A stretch of DNA of 64,000 bases from NCBI GenBank assembly GCA_030652345.1, contig JAUSAU010000086.1, forward strand, positions 4,324 through 68,323. The letters run 5' to 3'. Made by a program: the position numbers and the translations under genes. This DNA comes from Coriobacteriia bacterium. Lineage in GTDB: Bacteria; Actinomycetota; Coriobacteriia; Anaerosomatales; PALSA-660. Below, piece by piece: positions 17,403-26,630 of this stretch. How positions within the stretch are numbered: the stretch's first letter is position 1; each line of letters begins with the position of its first letter. The notes under the pieces are model-generated. The model was not told the origin of the DNA. It worked only from the letters and a program-made list of their open reading frames with translations, and ran no database searches.

Positions 17403-18440
17403 ATGTATCGCGACTCGCTCTCGACCAGGATCCTCGCGGTTCTTCTGATCGCGTCGCTCGCCATCTTCTCCGTCGGATTCACATGGGCTGCTGTCGACGA
17501 CTATGCGACGCGCACCGTGCTGCCCGCTGGGGCGGCGGTCGACGGCGTTCCGATCGGCGGCATGCCCTACGAGAAGGCCCTCCAGACCGTCGAGGACAAG
17601 GTCCGGGGGCCGCTGCTCGAGCCGGTGTCGGTGACGTTCGCCGGGACCGCCGTCTCGATCGACCCCAAGGAGTACGTGGAGGTCGACGTCGCGAGCATGG
17701 TCGCAGAGGCCGGACACCCGAAGGCGGACTCCACGCTGCCCGAGCGCGTGTGGCAGCGCGTGAGTGGCGCGCCCGTCGGACACGACGTTGCGACGCGACT
17801 CAAGGTCGACTCCGCGAAGCTCGCCGCCTGGGCGACGGGAATCAAGACGCAGGTCACCGTGGCCGCAGTCGACGCCACGATCAACGTCGTCGGGCAGTCG
17901 CTCAAGTTCAAGCAGTCGAAGGACGGGTCGACGATCGAGGAGTCGGCCGCCGTCGCAGCGGTCACCGCAGCGCTCCTGGACGGCCGGAAGACGGTCGCTC
18001 TGACCGAGATACCGGTCAAGCCGCGGATCACCGACGCCGCGCTCAAGAAGACCATCTTCGTCGTGCGCAGCAAGCGCTCGCTCACGCTCTACAACGGGAC
18101 GACGCTCGAGAAGGCATACCGGTGCGCCGTCGGCACTCCGGAATTCCCGACGCCGCTGGGTTGGTTCAAGATCGTGCAGAAGCGCTACCGTCCCACGTGG
18201 TCGAACCCCGGCAGCGACTGGGCCAAGAGCATGCCCGCGTACATACCCCCCGGGCCGGGCAACCCGCTCGGCACGCGCGCCCTGAATCTGGACGCGTCGG
18301 GTATCCGCATCCACGGGACGAACAAGGACTATTCGATCGGGACCGCCGCTTCCCATGGCTGCATGCGGATGCACATGTGGGATGTCGAGGACCTCTACGA
18401 CCGCGTCCCGGTCGGGACGCGCGTCATCATCGTCAGGTAA
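17403..18440 (+). CDS. Membrane-anchored L,D-transpeptidase (YkuD domain)
   Basis: A 345-residue enzyme that forms 3-3 cross-links or attaches proteins to peptidoglycan outside the membrane. A single N-terminal membrane segment (about 9-31) is followed by a PG_binding_4-like region (about 45-205) and a YkuD domain (about 215-345). The catalytic signature is complete: HGTNK (His304) and SHGCMRM (His318, Cys320). The ATG at 17403 follows GAAGAGGA at 4 bp. It ends ahead of a strong hairpin terminator shared with the convergent cytochrome gene. Confidence 0.93.
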   Translation: MYRDSLSTRILAVLLIASLAIFSVGFTWAAVDDYATRTVLPAGAAVDGVPIGGMPYEKALQTVEDKVRGPLLEPVSVTFAGTAVSIDPKEYVEVDVASMVAEAGHPKADSTLPERVWQRVSGAPVGHDVATRLKVDSAKLAAWATGIKTQVTVAAVDATINVVGQSLKFKQSKDGSTIEESAAVAAVTAALLDGRKTVALTEIPVKPRITDAALKKTIFVVRSKRSLTLYNGTTLEKAYRCAVGTPEFPTPLGWFKIVQKRYRPTWSNPGSDWAKSMPAYIPPGPGNPLGTRALNLDASGIRIHGTNKDYSIGTAASHGCMRMHMWDVEDLYDRVPVGTRVIIVR

Positions 18441-18464
18441 CCAGGCCCGCAGGACCTGAGGGGA

Positions 18465-18497
18465 CAGAAGCCCGGTGAGCACGCCGCCGGGCTTCTG
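18465..18497. terminator. Bidirectional hairpin terminator
   Basis: An 11 bp perfect inverted repeat, CAGAAGCCCGG and CCGGGCTTCTG, with an 11 base loop, lies between two convergent genes. Neither side has a long T run. The position and perfect stem support a two-way terminator. Confidence 0.7.
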
Positions 18498-18568
18498 TGT
18501 GCCGGGGATCGGATGCGGCGCGGCGGCAGGGATGTCCACCCGGCGCGTGGCCGCAGCGTAACTGCGGC

Positions 18569-21500
18569 CTACGGGGCGTAACTGTGCGACGCCCCGCCGG
18601 TGTGACAGTCGTTGGCGCAGGAGCCGCCATTGGCCGGAGGCGCTGTGGTCGTCGCCACGAAGCCCACGTCGCTCCTCATGAGGTGCGTCTCGGTAGCAGA
18701 ACCGTGCGTGACATGGCACGAGCCGCATCCGAAGCCCAGACCGCCGGAGGCGGGGGCGCCGCTGTGACGGAAGTGGAGGGAGCGGGGCGCATACGCCGCG
18801 TCCGAGAAGTGGCTTGTGCCGGTCGTGTCGGCCGAGTCGCCGTAGACGGCGAACCGGTGGCACGAGTAGCACAGCGCTCCTGAGTCGTCGGAGCGCACGC
18901 CGAGGTACGGCACAGCGAGGATCGGCGCGGACTTCGACGTGTGCCCGCCCCTCGCCTGACCGCCTGATCGGCCGTCGTTGCCGTGACAGTTCGAGCAGTA
19001 CAACACGCTGGTGTTCGACCAGCCGGAGACGAAGGAGTCGGGATTCGCCGTCGCCGCTGTCGATGCGGATTGGACCGCATGTACCGACGCGTTGGCCGGG
19101 TCGAACTCGGCGGCGACGTCCCTGCGGCCGCCAAGCGCCACGAACGACGAATGGCACTTGTAGCACACGCCGTAGGTCGTAGCCGAGCGTGCCGGTGCCC
19201 CGGAGGGTCCCGTTACGCCCCAAGCACCCCGGAGCGCCCCCTGGACCGCAGGAGCCGCAGCCGGCGACGTGGTGGCCTCATGCGCATCATGGCAGTCGGC
19301 GCAGGTGACGTGGCGCGCGAACGGGGCTGTCTCGGTGGAGACGTGGGTGACCGCGACCTCGTCGATCGGGTGCCGCGAGGGCAGGATCTGGCCGAGGTCG
19401 ACCACGGCGAGTGCGGGGGCCGTTCCCGCCAGTTCGATCCCCCCGCCCGGGTAGGTCTTCGTCGGCGAGAGGGCCGCGCCGTTCTCCCGAAGGAGCTGCA
19501 CAGATGGCGCCTTGGCCGTCGCATCGCGCGCCCAACGACCCGCGTTGCCGACCACGATCTCGACATGGCCATCGCCTTCGATATCGCCGGTGGCCAGTGT
19601 TCCGGACCGTACGGCGCTGCCGAGCGATGCTGAGACCGTGGTGGCCGTATCGAGTCCGTTGCCGGATCCGACCTGCGCGACGACGGCGACACTCGAATCG
19701 CCGGTCGCAGCGTCACTGAAGAGGACGACGACCTCGTCGCGCGAACCGGAGAAGACATCGGCGACGGCGACGGCCACAGGCAGGCCCACCCCCGCGCTGA
19801 CGGCGTAGTCGCTGAGGTTCGCGCCCTCCCCGGTGAGTATGCTCACCTCGGGCCCCGATGCGCTGCACACGACGATCTCCGACCCGGGGTTCGAGGCCCA
19901 GAGTTCCCCGATCGCGGGAGCGACCGGGTCGGCACCGACCGCGTGAGCGTTCAGCACGGCACTGCCCGAGTTCTCCGTGCAGACGTACATGGTGGCCGTG
20001 GTGCGGTTGGTGACCACGACGTCGGCGCGTGCTGTGTTCGTCACGTCGCCGCTCGCGATCCCCCACGGGCCCGTCGCTCCCACGAAGAGGGGACCGGCGA
20101 CGGTCGCGAGGACCGAGCCGTTGCATTCGTACACGAACAACTCGCCCGCGGTGGTGACCAGGACGATCTCCTCGCGATCCGTCCAGCCGGGCACGGTCTG
20201 CACGACGTTGGCGACCACGAGCGCGCGGGCGGATGCGCCCGCAGGGATCCCGACCGCGATCGGCTCGCGCGACAGACCCGCGAGCGGATCCGGCTGCATG
20301 ATGGTCAGCGTCGCCTCACCGGCATCGGCGACGACGACCTCGCGCGCTCCGTCGCCATCGATGTCTCCGGCTGCCATGACCCCGGTCCGGCCCGCGGGAC
20401 GGTACTCACGCGGGCCGATGAGGGCGCGGGGCGCAGTGCCGGTGGTATCGCGCGCGTAGACCGACAGCCTCGCAGCCCAGGAGGTCTCCGCGGAAGGGCG
20501 GTACGCTGCGACCAGTTCGAGCTGGGTCGCCTCGATCGAAGGTATGGCGAGCGATGAGGTGTCTGTCGAGGCGGCCGCACCCGGAGCATGGCACTGATCG
20601 CAGAGAGACCTGCCGCTCTTCTCCAGCAGCTTCGCGACCGTTCCGCCGGCTCCGTTCGAGCGTCCCATCGGCGCGTGGCAGACCTGGCACTCGCCGACGC
20701 GACGACCGGTCCCGGCCGGCACCCACTTGGCCGTGATGGGCACCCGCGTGGTCGAAAGCGCGTGTGTCGACCCCGCGTAGGTCGTCTCGCCCGACCACGT
20801 TGCGCGCGGATCCGGATGACACGCGAGACAGAACGTGCGGTCGTTCGCGGTGATGGTCGCGGTCGCCGGCGCCGCGCTCGGCACGACGCTGCCGACCAGC
20901 AGCGGCGGGATGCTCGAACCGTGCGGCTGGTGGCAGTTGCCGCAACGGATCGCAGTCCCGCTCGCCGGCACCGGCATCGACGTGAAATGGCCCGTGCGTG
21001 CGTAGACGTCCAGACCGTCCCACCGCTCGTCCGCGCGCGCCGCATGGCAGGCCGCGCAGAACTCCTCACCCGAGAAGACGGACGTCGTGCCGTCGAAAGA
21101 GCGCAGTAGGCGCGGATACGGAGTCCCGCTGGGCGTCCGGTCGGCGCCGTGACTGTCGTGGCACGAGGAGCACATCTTCGGGCTCGGCCCGTACGGCGAT
21201 GTCAGCGGCGCGATCGAATGGGTCGAGACGAGCGTGAACGACGTCTCGACGTCGAAACTGCTTCCGAGCGAGCCGACCCCGTGGCAGTTGAAGCAGAGGG
21301 CGACGTCTCCCCTGGCGCGATCCGTCGAAAGGATGAGCGAGGTGCCCGTGGTTATCGTGGACTCGCGAGTCCGGTACGGAACCATGGTGGTCGCGGTGTG
21401 CGCACGATGGCAGATCGCGCACGTGTCGGTCGTCGTCGTCTCCGGCACATGCAGCGGCACGGCCGCCAGTGCGGCGGCCGGCACGAAGAGAACCGCAACG

Positions 21501-21577
21501 AGGGCGAATACGCCGATCGCACGGCGGATCATATGCAGAATGTTCGACTTCAACTGCACGCGGGCGTCCGTACACAT
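18569..21577 (-). CDS. Exported 14-heme c-type cytochrome with an inserted FG-GAP propeller
   Basis: About 1002 residues. A signal peptide (around 20-38, ending AAALA) precedes eight CxxCH sites (CAICH to CDQCH), then about 350 residues of FG-GAP/VCBS-like repeats with calcium-type DIDGDG and DIEGDG loops, then five more CxxCH sites and a final CANDCH (CxxxCH): thirteen canonical heme sites plus one with three spacer residues. It should lie outside the membrane and carry electrons. The start is uncertain: the ATG at 21577 has AGGA 9 bp upstream, while the ATG at 21535 would remove 14 residues. The gene appears to have its own promoter inside the end of the preceding gene. Confidence 0.85.
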   Translation of the reverse strand: MCTDARVQLKSNILHMIRRAIGVFALVAVLFVPAAALAAVPLHVPETTTTDTCAICHRAHTATTMVPYRTRESTITTGTSLILSTDRARGDVALCFNCHGVGSLGSSFDVETSFTLVSTHSIAPLTSPYGPSPKMCSSCHDSHGADRTPSGTPYPRLLRSFDGTTSVFSGEEFCAACHAARADERWDGLDVYARTGHFTSMPVPASGTAIRCGNCHQPHGSSIPPLLVGSVVPSAAPATATITANDRTFCLACHPDPRATWSGETTYAGSTHALSTTRVPITAKWVPAGTGRRVGECQVCHAPMGRSNGAGGTVAKLLEKSGRSLCDQCHAPGAAASTDTSSLAIPSIEATQLELVAAYRPSAETSWAARLSVYARDTTGTAPRALIGPREYRPAGRTGVMAAGDIDGDGAREVVVADAGEATLTIMQPDPLAGLSREPIAVGIPAGASARALVVANVVQTVPGWTDREEIVLVTTAGELFVYECNGSVLATVAGPLFVGATGPWGIASGDVTNTARADVVVTNRTTATMYVCTENSGSAVLNAHAVGADPVAPAIGELWASNPGSEIVVCSASGPEVSILTGEGANLSDYAVSAGVGLPVAVAVADVFSGSRDEVVVLFSDAATGDSSVAVVAQVGSGNGLDTATTVSASLGSAVRSGTLATGDIEGDGHVEIVVGNAGRWARDATAKAPSVQLLRENGAALSPTKTYPGGGIELAGTAPALAVVDLGQILPSRHPIDEVAVTHVSTETAPFARHVTCADCHDAHEATTSPAAAPAVQGALRGAWGVTGPSGAPARSATTYGVCYKCHSSFVALGGRRDVAAEFDPANASVHAVQSASTAATANPDSFVSGWSNTSVLYCSNCHGNDGRSGGQARGGHTSKSAPILAVPYLGVRSDDSGALCYSCHRFAVYGDSADTTGTSHFSDAAYAPRSLHFRHSGAPASGGLGFGCGSCHVTHGSATETHLMRSDVGFVATTTAPPANGGSCANDCHTGGASHSYAP

Positions 21578-21757
21578 CTCCCGGTGTCCTGGCATCCACC
21601 GGTGTCCGAAGTCGCCATCGCCCCCCCATCCGGCATCAAGAGATCGCTTTGACACACGCCTACCGGGGCGTGTGGCACGCGGCTGCCCAGCATACCGGCG
21701 ATACGCACCGACCGCTTCTCTCTCGATCACGATGAGCGACCCTTACCCAACGCTTGG

Positions 21758-21786
21758 ATTATAGCGCTGAAGTGCGCGTATTGGCA
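21758..21786 (-). promoter_or_regulatory. Candidate promoter of the 14-heme cytochrome gene with structured leader
   Basis: On the minus strand a TATAAT (21763-21758) lies 17 bp from a TGCCAA (21786-21781). The TATAAT is a consensus -10 in GC-rich surroundings. It overlaps the last codons of the NHL gene and would give a leader of about 170 bases ahead of the start at 21577. That leader contains an 8 bp hairpin, CACACGCC/GGCGTGTG (loop 6), enclosed by a longer pairing of ATCGAGAGA with TCTCTTGAT. I could not match it to a known riboswitch. Confidence 0.5.
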
Positions 21787-22997
21787 CGCCGGGGTGACCG
21801 AGAGCGGGTGTATGCCCATGCGGCGAGGATGATTGCCGTGATAAGTGCCGTCGCAGATCCGGTGAGCCATGGCCACGAACGCGCCAGGCCGCCCGGTTCG
21901 GGTGCCGTGACACCCGGGATCCGGATGATCTGCACGCGCGCGTTGCCCGAATCCGCGACATAGACGCGACCCTCCGGATCGGTCGCGACGCCGGCAGGGT
22001 AGGCGAAACGCCCCTCGGCCGCGCCGTAGCCGCCGGCGGCGGCGACCTGCCGTCCCGTGCTGTCGAAGACCCGGACCGCGTGCGCCGAAGAGTCCACGAC
22101 GGCGATGTAGCCCTTCGGGAGCGGAGCAGCCCCCCTCGGGAGCCCCGTGAGCTTCACCGACCTGACGAGGCGGGCCTCACCGTCAAGGTAGAGGAGTCGA
22201 CCGTTGTTGCTGTCCGCGACCACCAGACCGTGACTCGTGGGCACCAACCCGTTCGGGAACGCCAGTCGCCGCCCTGAGCGTCCGATCGGCAGCCCGTCGC
22301 CCTGGCTTCCTTGACGGACGCCGGTCGGCGAGAAGACGGCTATCCGTTGATCGGAATCGACATCGGCGACGTACAGGCGGCCATCGGTACCGAATGCGAG
22401 GGCCAGCGGCTTCCACGGCCGCTTCGTATCCTGCGGTGCAGCGCCGTTCCCCTGCGGGAGGACCTCACCGATGCGCTCTCCGTCTGTGGAGAAGACGAGG
22501 ACCTTCTGGAGGCCACGGTCGCTGACATAGAGTCGCCCGTCGACCGGACCGACTGCGACATAGACCGGTGTCTTGAGATCGCCCGCACCGATCGTCGCGA
22601 CCCGGCCACCCTCGCGGGTGAAGGACATCACGACACCGAGCGCCGGATCCGCGACGTAGACCCTGTCTCCGGACACCGCTATGCCCGTCGGCTGACGGAG
22701 GGCCCCAGCGCCTGTCGGGGCGATCGAACGGATCACCACCGGTGCCCGGACCCGGGTCGAGGCGGTCGGATCCGGAGGAGGCGTCACACCCTCGCGCCAG
22801 GCGATGGCGGCCATACCGGCCGCCAGAAGCACGAAGACGATCGCGACGCCGAGCGGCCAGCGCTCACGGAGACGACGCGAACGACCCGCACGCTCTTCCC
22901 TGCGGCGCTGGCGGCGGCGTTCCTCGGCGCGCTCCAGCGCCGAGGAACGCTCCTTCGCGGCTTCGTCGTTCGTATCCGGCGACCCGTCAGGCGTCAT
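21759..22997 (-). CDS. Membrane-anchored NHL-repeat beta-propeller protein
   Basis: A 412-residue protein. After a strongly basic, coiled N-terminus (about 15-45) comes one membrane segment (about 48-68), then NHL repeats (about 90-375) with recurrent units such as QPTGIAVSGDRVYVAD, RLYVSDRGLQKVLVF and YPAGVATDPEGRVYVAD, and a second membrane helix near the C-terminus (about 385-402). The propeller should face outside. Such proteins often accompany multiheme cytochromes, but their function is unknown. The ATG follows the lipoprotein stop by one base. A longer NHL paralogue lies at 32187-33782. Confidence 0.85.
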   Translation of the reverse strand: MTPDGSPDTNDEAAKERSSALERAEERRRQRRREERAGRSRRLRERWPLGVAIVFVLLAAGMAAIAWREGVTPPPDPTASTRVRAPVVIRSIAPTGAGALRQPTGIAVSGDRVYVADPALGVVMSFTREGGRVATIGAGDLKTPVYVAVGPVDGRLYVSDRGLQKVLVFSTDGERIGEVLPQGNGAAPQDTKRPWKPLALAFGTDGRLYVADVDSDQRIAVFSPTGVRQGSQGDGLPIGRSGRRLAFPNGLVPTSHGLVVADSNNGRLLYLDGEARLVRSVKLTGLPRGAAPLPKGYIAVVDSSAHAVRVFDSTGRQVAAAGGYGAAEGRFAYPAGVATDPEGRVYVADSGNARVQIIRIPGVTAPEPGGLARSWPWLTGSATALITAIILAAWAYTRSRSPRRANTRTSAL

Positions 22998-22998
22998 G

Positions 22999-23829
22999 TC
23001 ACTTGATCAACTGGCCGGCCACCGCGGTCAGCGTCGCCTTGAGGCCGGCGGGCTTGAGGTCGCTGGCGGATGCCTCGACGGCGATGACGACCGGGCCCTC
23101 GTTCCATGCAGCGACACCGAAGCGGCGTCCGTCGGTCCCGAAGTAGATGGAGCGGCCCTTGACGGTGAGGGTCGATGCGGCGACCGGATACGCGGCCTGG
23201 ATCTTCTCCGCTATCGCCTTGCGGGCGTACGCGGCGGTCTTGTACTGCTCGACGACGATCATGAGGTAGTCGGCCGCGCCTCCCTGGGGGGTGTACTCGC
23301 GCGACAGCTGGAGGGAGTCGGCCAGCATCGGCCTGCTCGTGAAGCCGGACAGCTTGTCCGGCACCCACCCGGCGAGGTTGGCGATGGGGCCGATCGGAGT
23401 CTGCCCCTCGCCGCCGCCGGCGTTCCCGCCGCCCGTTCCCGTCGCCTTGTCGGCGACGGGCTTCTTGCCGGCATCGATGGCCGCGAGCTGCTGCCCGGCC
23501 TGCTTGAAGAGGGGCTCGATGGCGGTGACCTGGGCCAGCTTCGCTCGTGCGGCCTTCAGATCCCCGGATGCGATGGCCGTCTGCGCCTCCGAATAGAGGG
23601 CCTCGAGGCGCTTGTGCCGGTCGCAGGTCACGATCGTCTCGACGATCGTGTACTTGGCGGCCTGATCTGCGGGGACGTCGACCACCTTGACGGTGTTCTT
23701 GACGACCTCTCCGTACGTGCACACGATGCGCTCGCCACTCTCCACCCGGACGGTGGGCTGCTGGCATCCCGAGACAGCGAGGGCGAGCGCGAGCAGGGCG
23801 GCCAAGGCGATGGCGCGAAGGTTGGACAT
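22999..23829 (-). CDS. Lipoprotein with helical and glycine-rich segments, unknown function
   Basis: A 276-residue predicted lipoprotein: a hydrophobic signal ends in the lipobox LAVSGC (Cys at about 22). A helical region (about 55-115, TPR-like spacing) is followed by a glycine-rich linker (GTGGGNAGGGEG) and a C-terminal domain of about 140 residues. That part resembles the sensor-like domains of lipoproteins that test for mobile ligands, but no family is certain. The ATG at 23829 has GGAGG 9 bp upstream and overlaps the end of the membrane gene. It is coupled to the NHL gene downstream, so the three probably work together. Confidence 0.65.
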   Translation of the reverse strand: MSNLRAIALAALLALALAVSGCQQPTVRVESGERIVCTYGEVVKNTVKVVDVPADQAAKYTIVETIVTCDRHKRLEALYSEAQTAIASGDLKAARAKLAQVTAIEPLFKQAGQQLAAIDAGKKPVADKATGTGGGNAGGGEGQTPIGPIANLAGWVPDKLSGFTSRPMLADSLQLSREYTPQGGAADYLMIVVEQYKTAAYARKAIAEKIQAAYPVAASTLTVKGRSIYFGTDGRRFGVAAWNEGPVVIAVEASASDLKPAGLKATLTAVAGQLIK

Positions 23830-23831
23830 CG

Positions 23832-25256
23832 TCACGAGCCTCCGATCTCGGACCGGTGCGCTTGCGCGCTCCGCGTCCGGTTGCGGGTCACGATCACGGC
23901 CAGCGAACCGACCGCGACCAACACGACCGCGGCCAGAGCGGGGACGTTGAGGATCCTCTCGAACACGATGGTCGCATATTCCGTGCCGTAGTCCTGCTGA
24001 ATGTCCGGCGGGATCCAGGAGACGAGCACATGCGTCGGCACATCAAGGAGGGCCGGCCACGCGATCGCAGCGGCCAGGAGAACCCCCGCATCGATGGCCG
24101 GGCCACGGTCGAGCACCACACTGATCAGCAGAACCGCAAGCGCGACCGCCGCCAAGACGCCGACGGACTCCGTGCCGGGGAGGACCCACGCGACCGAGAA
24201 GGCGCCACCGGTCGATCGTTGTGCTGTGACGACCGCATCGATCGCGGGGAGCGCGAGGCCGACGATCGCCAGCGCCAGAGGAAGCGCGGAGAGGCCGATG
24301 ACTGCCCGCCGAGGCACAGCGGCTTCCTCGGTGCCCCCGCCGCGCAGGAAGCGCGTGGCCCCCGCTGCCGCCAGCAACGCCCCTGCGCCGACGCCGGCGA
24401 GGATCATCGGCTGAGGGCCGGCGGCGCCGATCATCTGCTCGAACCAGGTCAGCGCGGATACGAGGATCGGGGCCACGGCCATGCAGCCGGCGGCCGCTGC
24501 CGCTCCCTCCGAGGCCGTCACACTTGTCCACGCGACGATGAGGAGACCCCAGGTCAGCCCGACCACCGCGAGCGTGACCGGTTGCTCGCCGAGAACGGCG
24601 ATGCTCCGGCCCACACCGCCCGCGAACATGAATGCGAGCGCGCACGCAGCGGACGTCACGCCGCCGATGGCCAGCGCCCCTGAGGAGCGTCCTTCCCGGG
24701 CTGCGGAGACCAGCAACAGCCCACCCGCGACGAAGGCGACACCGGCGGCGAGTATCCCCATCTCCATCGACACGAACTTCACGAGCGGCGAGAACGAAGA
24801 CGGGCGTTCCCAGTTCGCGAGGATCCCCACGGAGCCGACCAGGATCGCGGCGGTAGCCGCGAGGCCGCGGGTGGCTCGGGGCAGGTCCCGAGAGCGCACC
24901 GCGCCGTAGATCGCGACGACACCGAGGACTGCCGCCCAGCCGGCGGTCGTCCAGAACACCAGGACCGAACCGGAGGGCGCGTCAGAGAGTCTGTTCGAGG
25001 CCACGAGGGCGGGCGCTGCGAAGATGCAGAGAGCGCCACCGAGCGCCGCCTGCAGCCGAGCACTCGCCGAGAGGGCCCCGGCGGCGACGATCGGACGCCC
25101 GGCGGCCACCAGACAGACCACACAGGCGCCGAGAGCGTACGCGAACGTCAGGGCGGGGGCGTACGTCCTCCCGGCGACCACGCCGACCAGACCGGCGTGC
25201 ACCGCGAACGCGATCATCAGCGTGAGCGGCATCGCATAGCGCCGGATCGCAGCCAC
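23832..25256 (-). CDS. Polytopic membrane protein (about 13 helices), unknown function
   Basis: A 474-residue protein made almost entirely of hydrophobic helices with short loops; charged stretches occur only at residues of about 330-345 and at the extreme C-terminus. I see no conserved catalytic or ligand motif. The GTG at 25256 is preferred because GGGGAGGG lies 5 bp upstream; an ATG at 25286 lacks such a site. It heads a three-gene set (membrane protein, lipoprotein, NHL protein) between the formate dehydrogenase operon and the 14-heme cytochrome. A transport or assembly role is possible but unsupported. Confidence 0.6.
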   Translation of the reverse strand: MAAIRRYAMPLTLMIAFAVHAGLVGVVAGRTYAPALTFAYALGACVVCLVAAGRPIVAAGALSASARLQAALGGALCIFAAPALVASNRLSDAPSGSVLVFWTTAGWAAVLGVVAIYGAVRSRDLPRATRGLAATAAILVGSVGILANWERPSSFSPLVKFVSMEMGILAAGVAFVAGGLLLVSAAREGRSSGALAIGGVTSAACALAFMFAGGVGRSIAVLGEQPVTLAVVGLTWGLLIVAWTSVTASEGAAAAAGCMAVAPILVSALTWFEQMIGAAGPQPMILAGVGAGALLAAAGATRFLRGGGTEEAAVPRRAVIGLSALPLALAIVGLALPAIDAVVTAQRSTGGAFSVAWVLPGTESVGVLAAVALAVLLISVVLDRGPAIDAGVLLAAAIAWPALLDVPTHVLVSWIPPDIQQDYGTEYATIVFERILNVPALAAVVLVAVGSLAVIVTRNRTRSAQAHRSEIGGS

Positions 25257-25318
25257 CGGACCCTCCCCTCGAGCCGTCGCCTTCATATGGTGAACCGGCA
25301 GACCGAACCATACATGAC

Positions 25319-25349
25319 GGAGGGCCGGGAGATCTCTCTCCCGGCCCTC
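25319..25349 (-). terminator. Hairpin at the end of the formate dehydrogenase operon
   Basis: A near-perfect inverted repeat of at least 12 bp, GAGGGCCGGGAG and CTCCCGGCCCTC, follows the hexaheme cytochrome gene by about 55 bp. There is no T run after it, so termination may be factor-assisted, or the hairpin may protect the 3' end of the mRNA. Confidence 0.65.
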
Positions 25350-25404
25350 CGAGTCGTACCTGGAGACCAGCACCGCTCCGACAAGCGGCTTGTGCCTCCC
25401 CCGA

Positions 25405-26628
25405 CTACTTGTTGTGACACGCCTCGCACACGCCGCGGTTGTTCATCTTGAGCAGCGCGCTGTCGTTCGTCGGATCGACGCCGCCGGAACCGGAGTTCGG
25501 AGCGGGATCGAGCGAACTGGCGACGTTGGCGTACCCCGTCATGACCGTGGAAGCACCATGTGCGTTGTGACAGGTCAGGCAGTCGATCCAGTCGGACTGG
25601 CTGTTGGCGACGGTGCCGGCCTCGGCGACGTCATGCGCCAGCGGCAACGGGCTGGTGGTGATCACCAGGGAACGAGCACCCTGGTAGTTCGTCAGCGGCA
25701 CGTTGACCGGATGGCGATGACGAGTCCCGTAGCCATAGCCGTCACCGGCGTTGTAGGAACTGGTCTTGCTCGCGTACACGGTGTGACAACCAACGCACCA
25801 GCCGACCATACCCTTGCTGGCGTCGCCACCCGGAGCCTTGGCGTACTGGGCCGAGGTGTAGTTCGGGATGTACGCACCGTACTGGGTGTGGAGACGGAAC
25901 CCTGCGGTCGGATAGCCGACCTCAGCCGAGATCACGTACGGGAACGGATCCGGATCCAGCTCGGTTCCGCCGCTGTACCCGCCGACGGGGACTCCATAGA
26001 CCTTGTCCTTGAGGATGCGGTAGTTGGTCGAACCGTGAGGATCGTGGCAGCTGCCACAGTCCATCGCGATCTTCGCGCCACCGCCCAGGAACGACACGGC
26101 GTTGACGTTGCCCGAGGCCTCGAGGACCGAGGCGGAGCCGAAGGCGCCACCGCCCCATGCCTGCCACTTGCCGTCGGTGCCGTCGTACCAGTAGGTGTGG
26201 GTCGAGGAGACGAGATTGCCGTCACCGTCGTACTGACCGGGGCCCTGTGCGCCCGCGGGATCGAAGCGGCCGAACGCGCCGCCGAGCAGCTTGCCGCCGC
26301 CGGTGGAGCCATTGACGATCGTGGAGCCCTCGAAGATACCGTCGACGACGTTGGTGTCGCCGCCCTGGGCGCCGGCGTCATGGCAGACGAGGCAGAACTG
26401 GTCGAGTCGTGTCGCCGTGGAGAGCAGGAGTGCGGAGTGCTGCACATTGCTCGAGTCGGTCCACGTGATCGAGCTCGGTGCCGTATGCGCCCGGTGACAA
26501 CCGGCGCATGCCTCGGTGTTGGCGATATAGCCACCGTGCGGGCCGGCGTTCGCGAATGCGAGCGTCGGGACCGCCACGACGACCAGAGCAACCAGCACCG
26601 TGAGGGCAAGAATGTAGGTCTTCTTCAC
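25405..26628 (-). CDS. Hexaheme c-type cytochrome of the formate dehydrogenase operon
   Basis: A 407-residue exported cytochrome. A signal peptide (about 1-27, ending LAFA) precedes six CxxCH motifs: CAGCH, CLVCH, CGSCH, CVGCH, CLTCH and CEACH. Extra histidines (for example HRAH, HRHP, PLAHD) can serve as distal ligands. It starts 2 bp after the iron-sulfur subunit gene, so it should be the direct electron acceptor of this formate dehydrogenase, taking the place of the cytochrome b subunit of FdnGHI. This resembles the arrangement in sulfate reducers, where formate dehydrogenase pairs with a cytochrome c3. Confidence 0.88.
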   Translation of the reverse strand: MKKTYILALTVLVALVVVAVPTLAFANAGPHGGYIANTEACAGCHRAHTAPSSITWTDSSNVQHSALLLSTATRLDQFCLVCHDAGAQGGDTNVVDGIFEGSTIVNGSTGGGKLLGGAFGRFDPAGAQGPGQYDGDGNLVSSTHTYWYDGTDGKWQAWGGGAFGSASVLEASGNVNAVSFLGGGAKIAMDCGSCHDPHGSTNYRILKDKVYGVPVGGYSGGTELDPDPFPYVISAEVGYPTAGFRLHTQYGAYIPNYTSAQYAKAPGGDASKGMVGWCVGCHTVYASKTSSYNAGDGYGYGTRHRHPVNVPLTNYQGARSLVITTSPLPLAHDVAEAGTVANSQSDWIDCLTCHNAHGASTVMTGYANVASSLDPAPNSGSGGVDPTNDSALLKMNNRGVCEACHNK

Positions 26629-26630
26629 GG

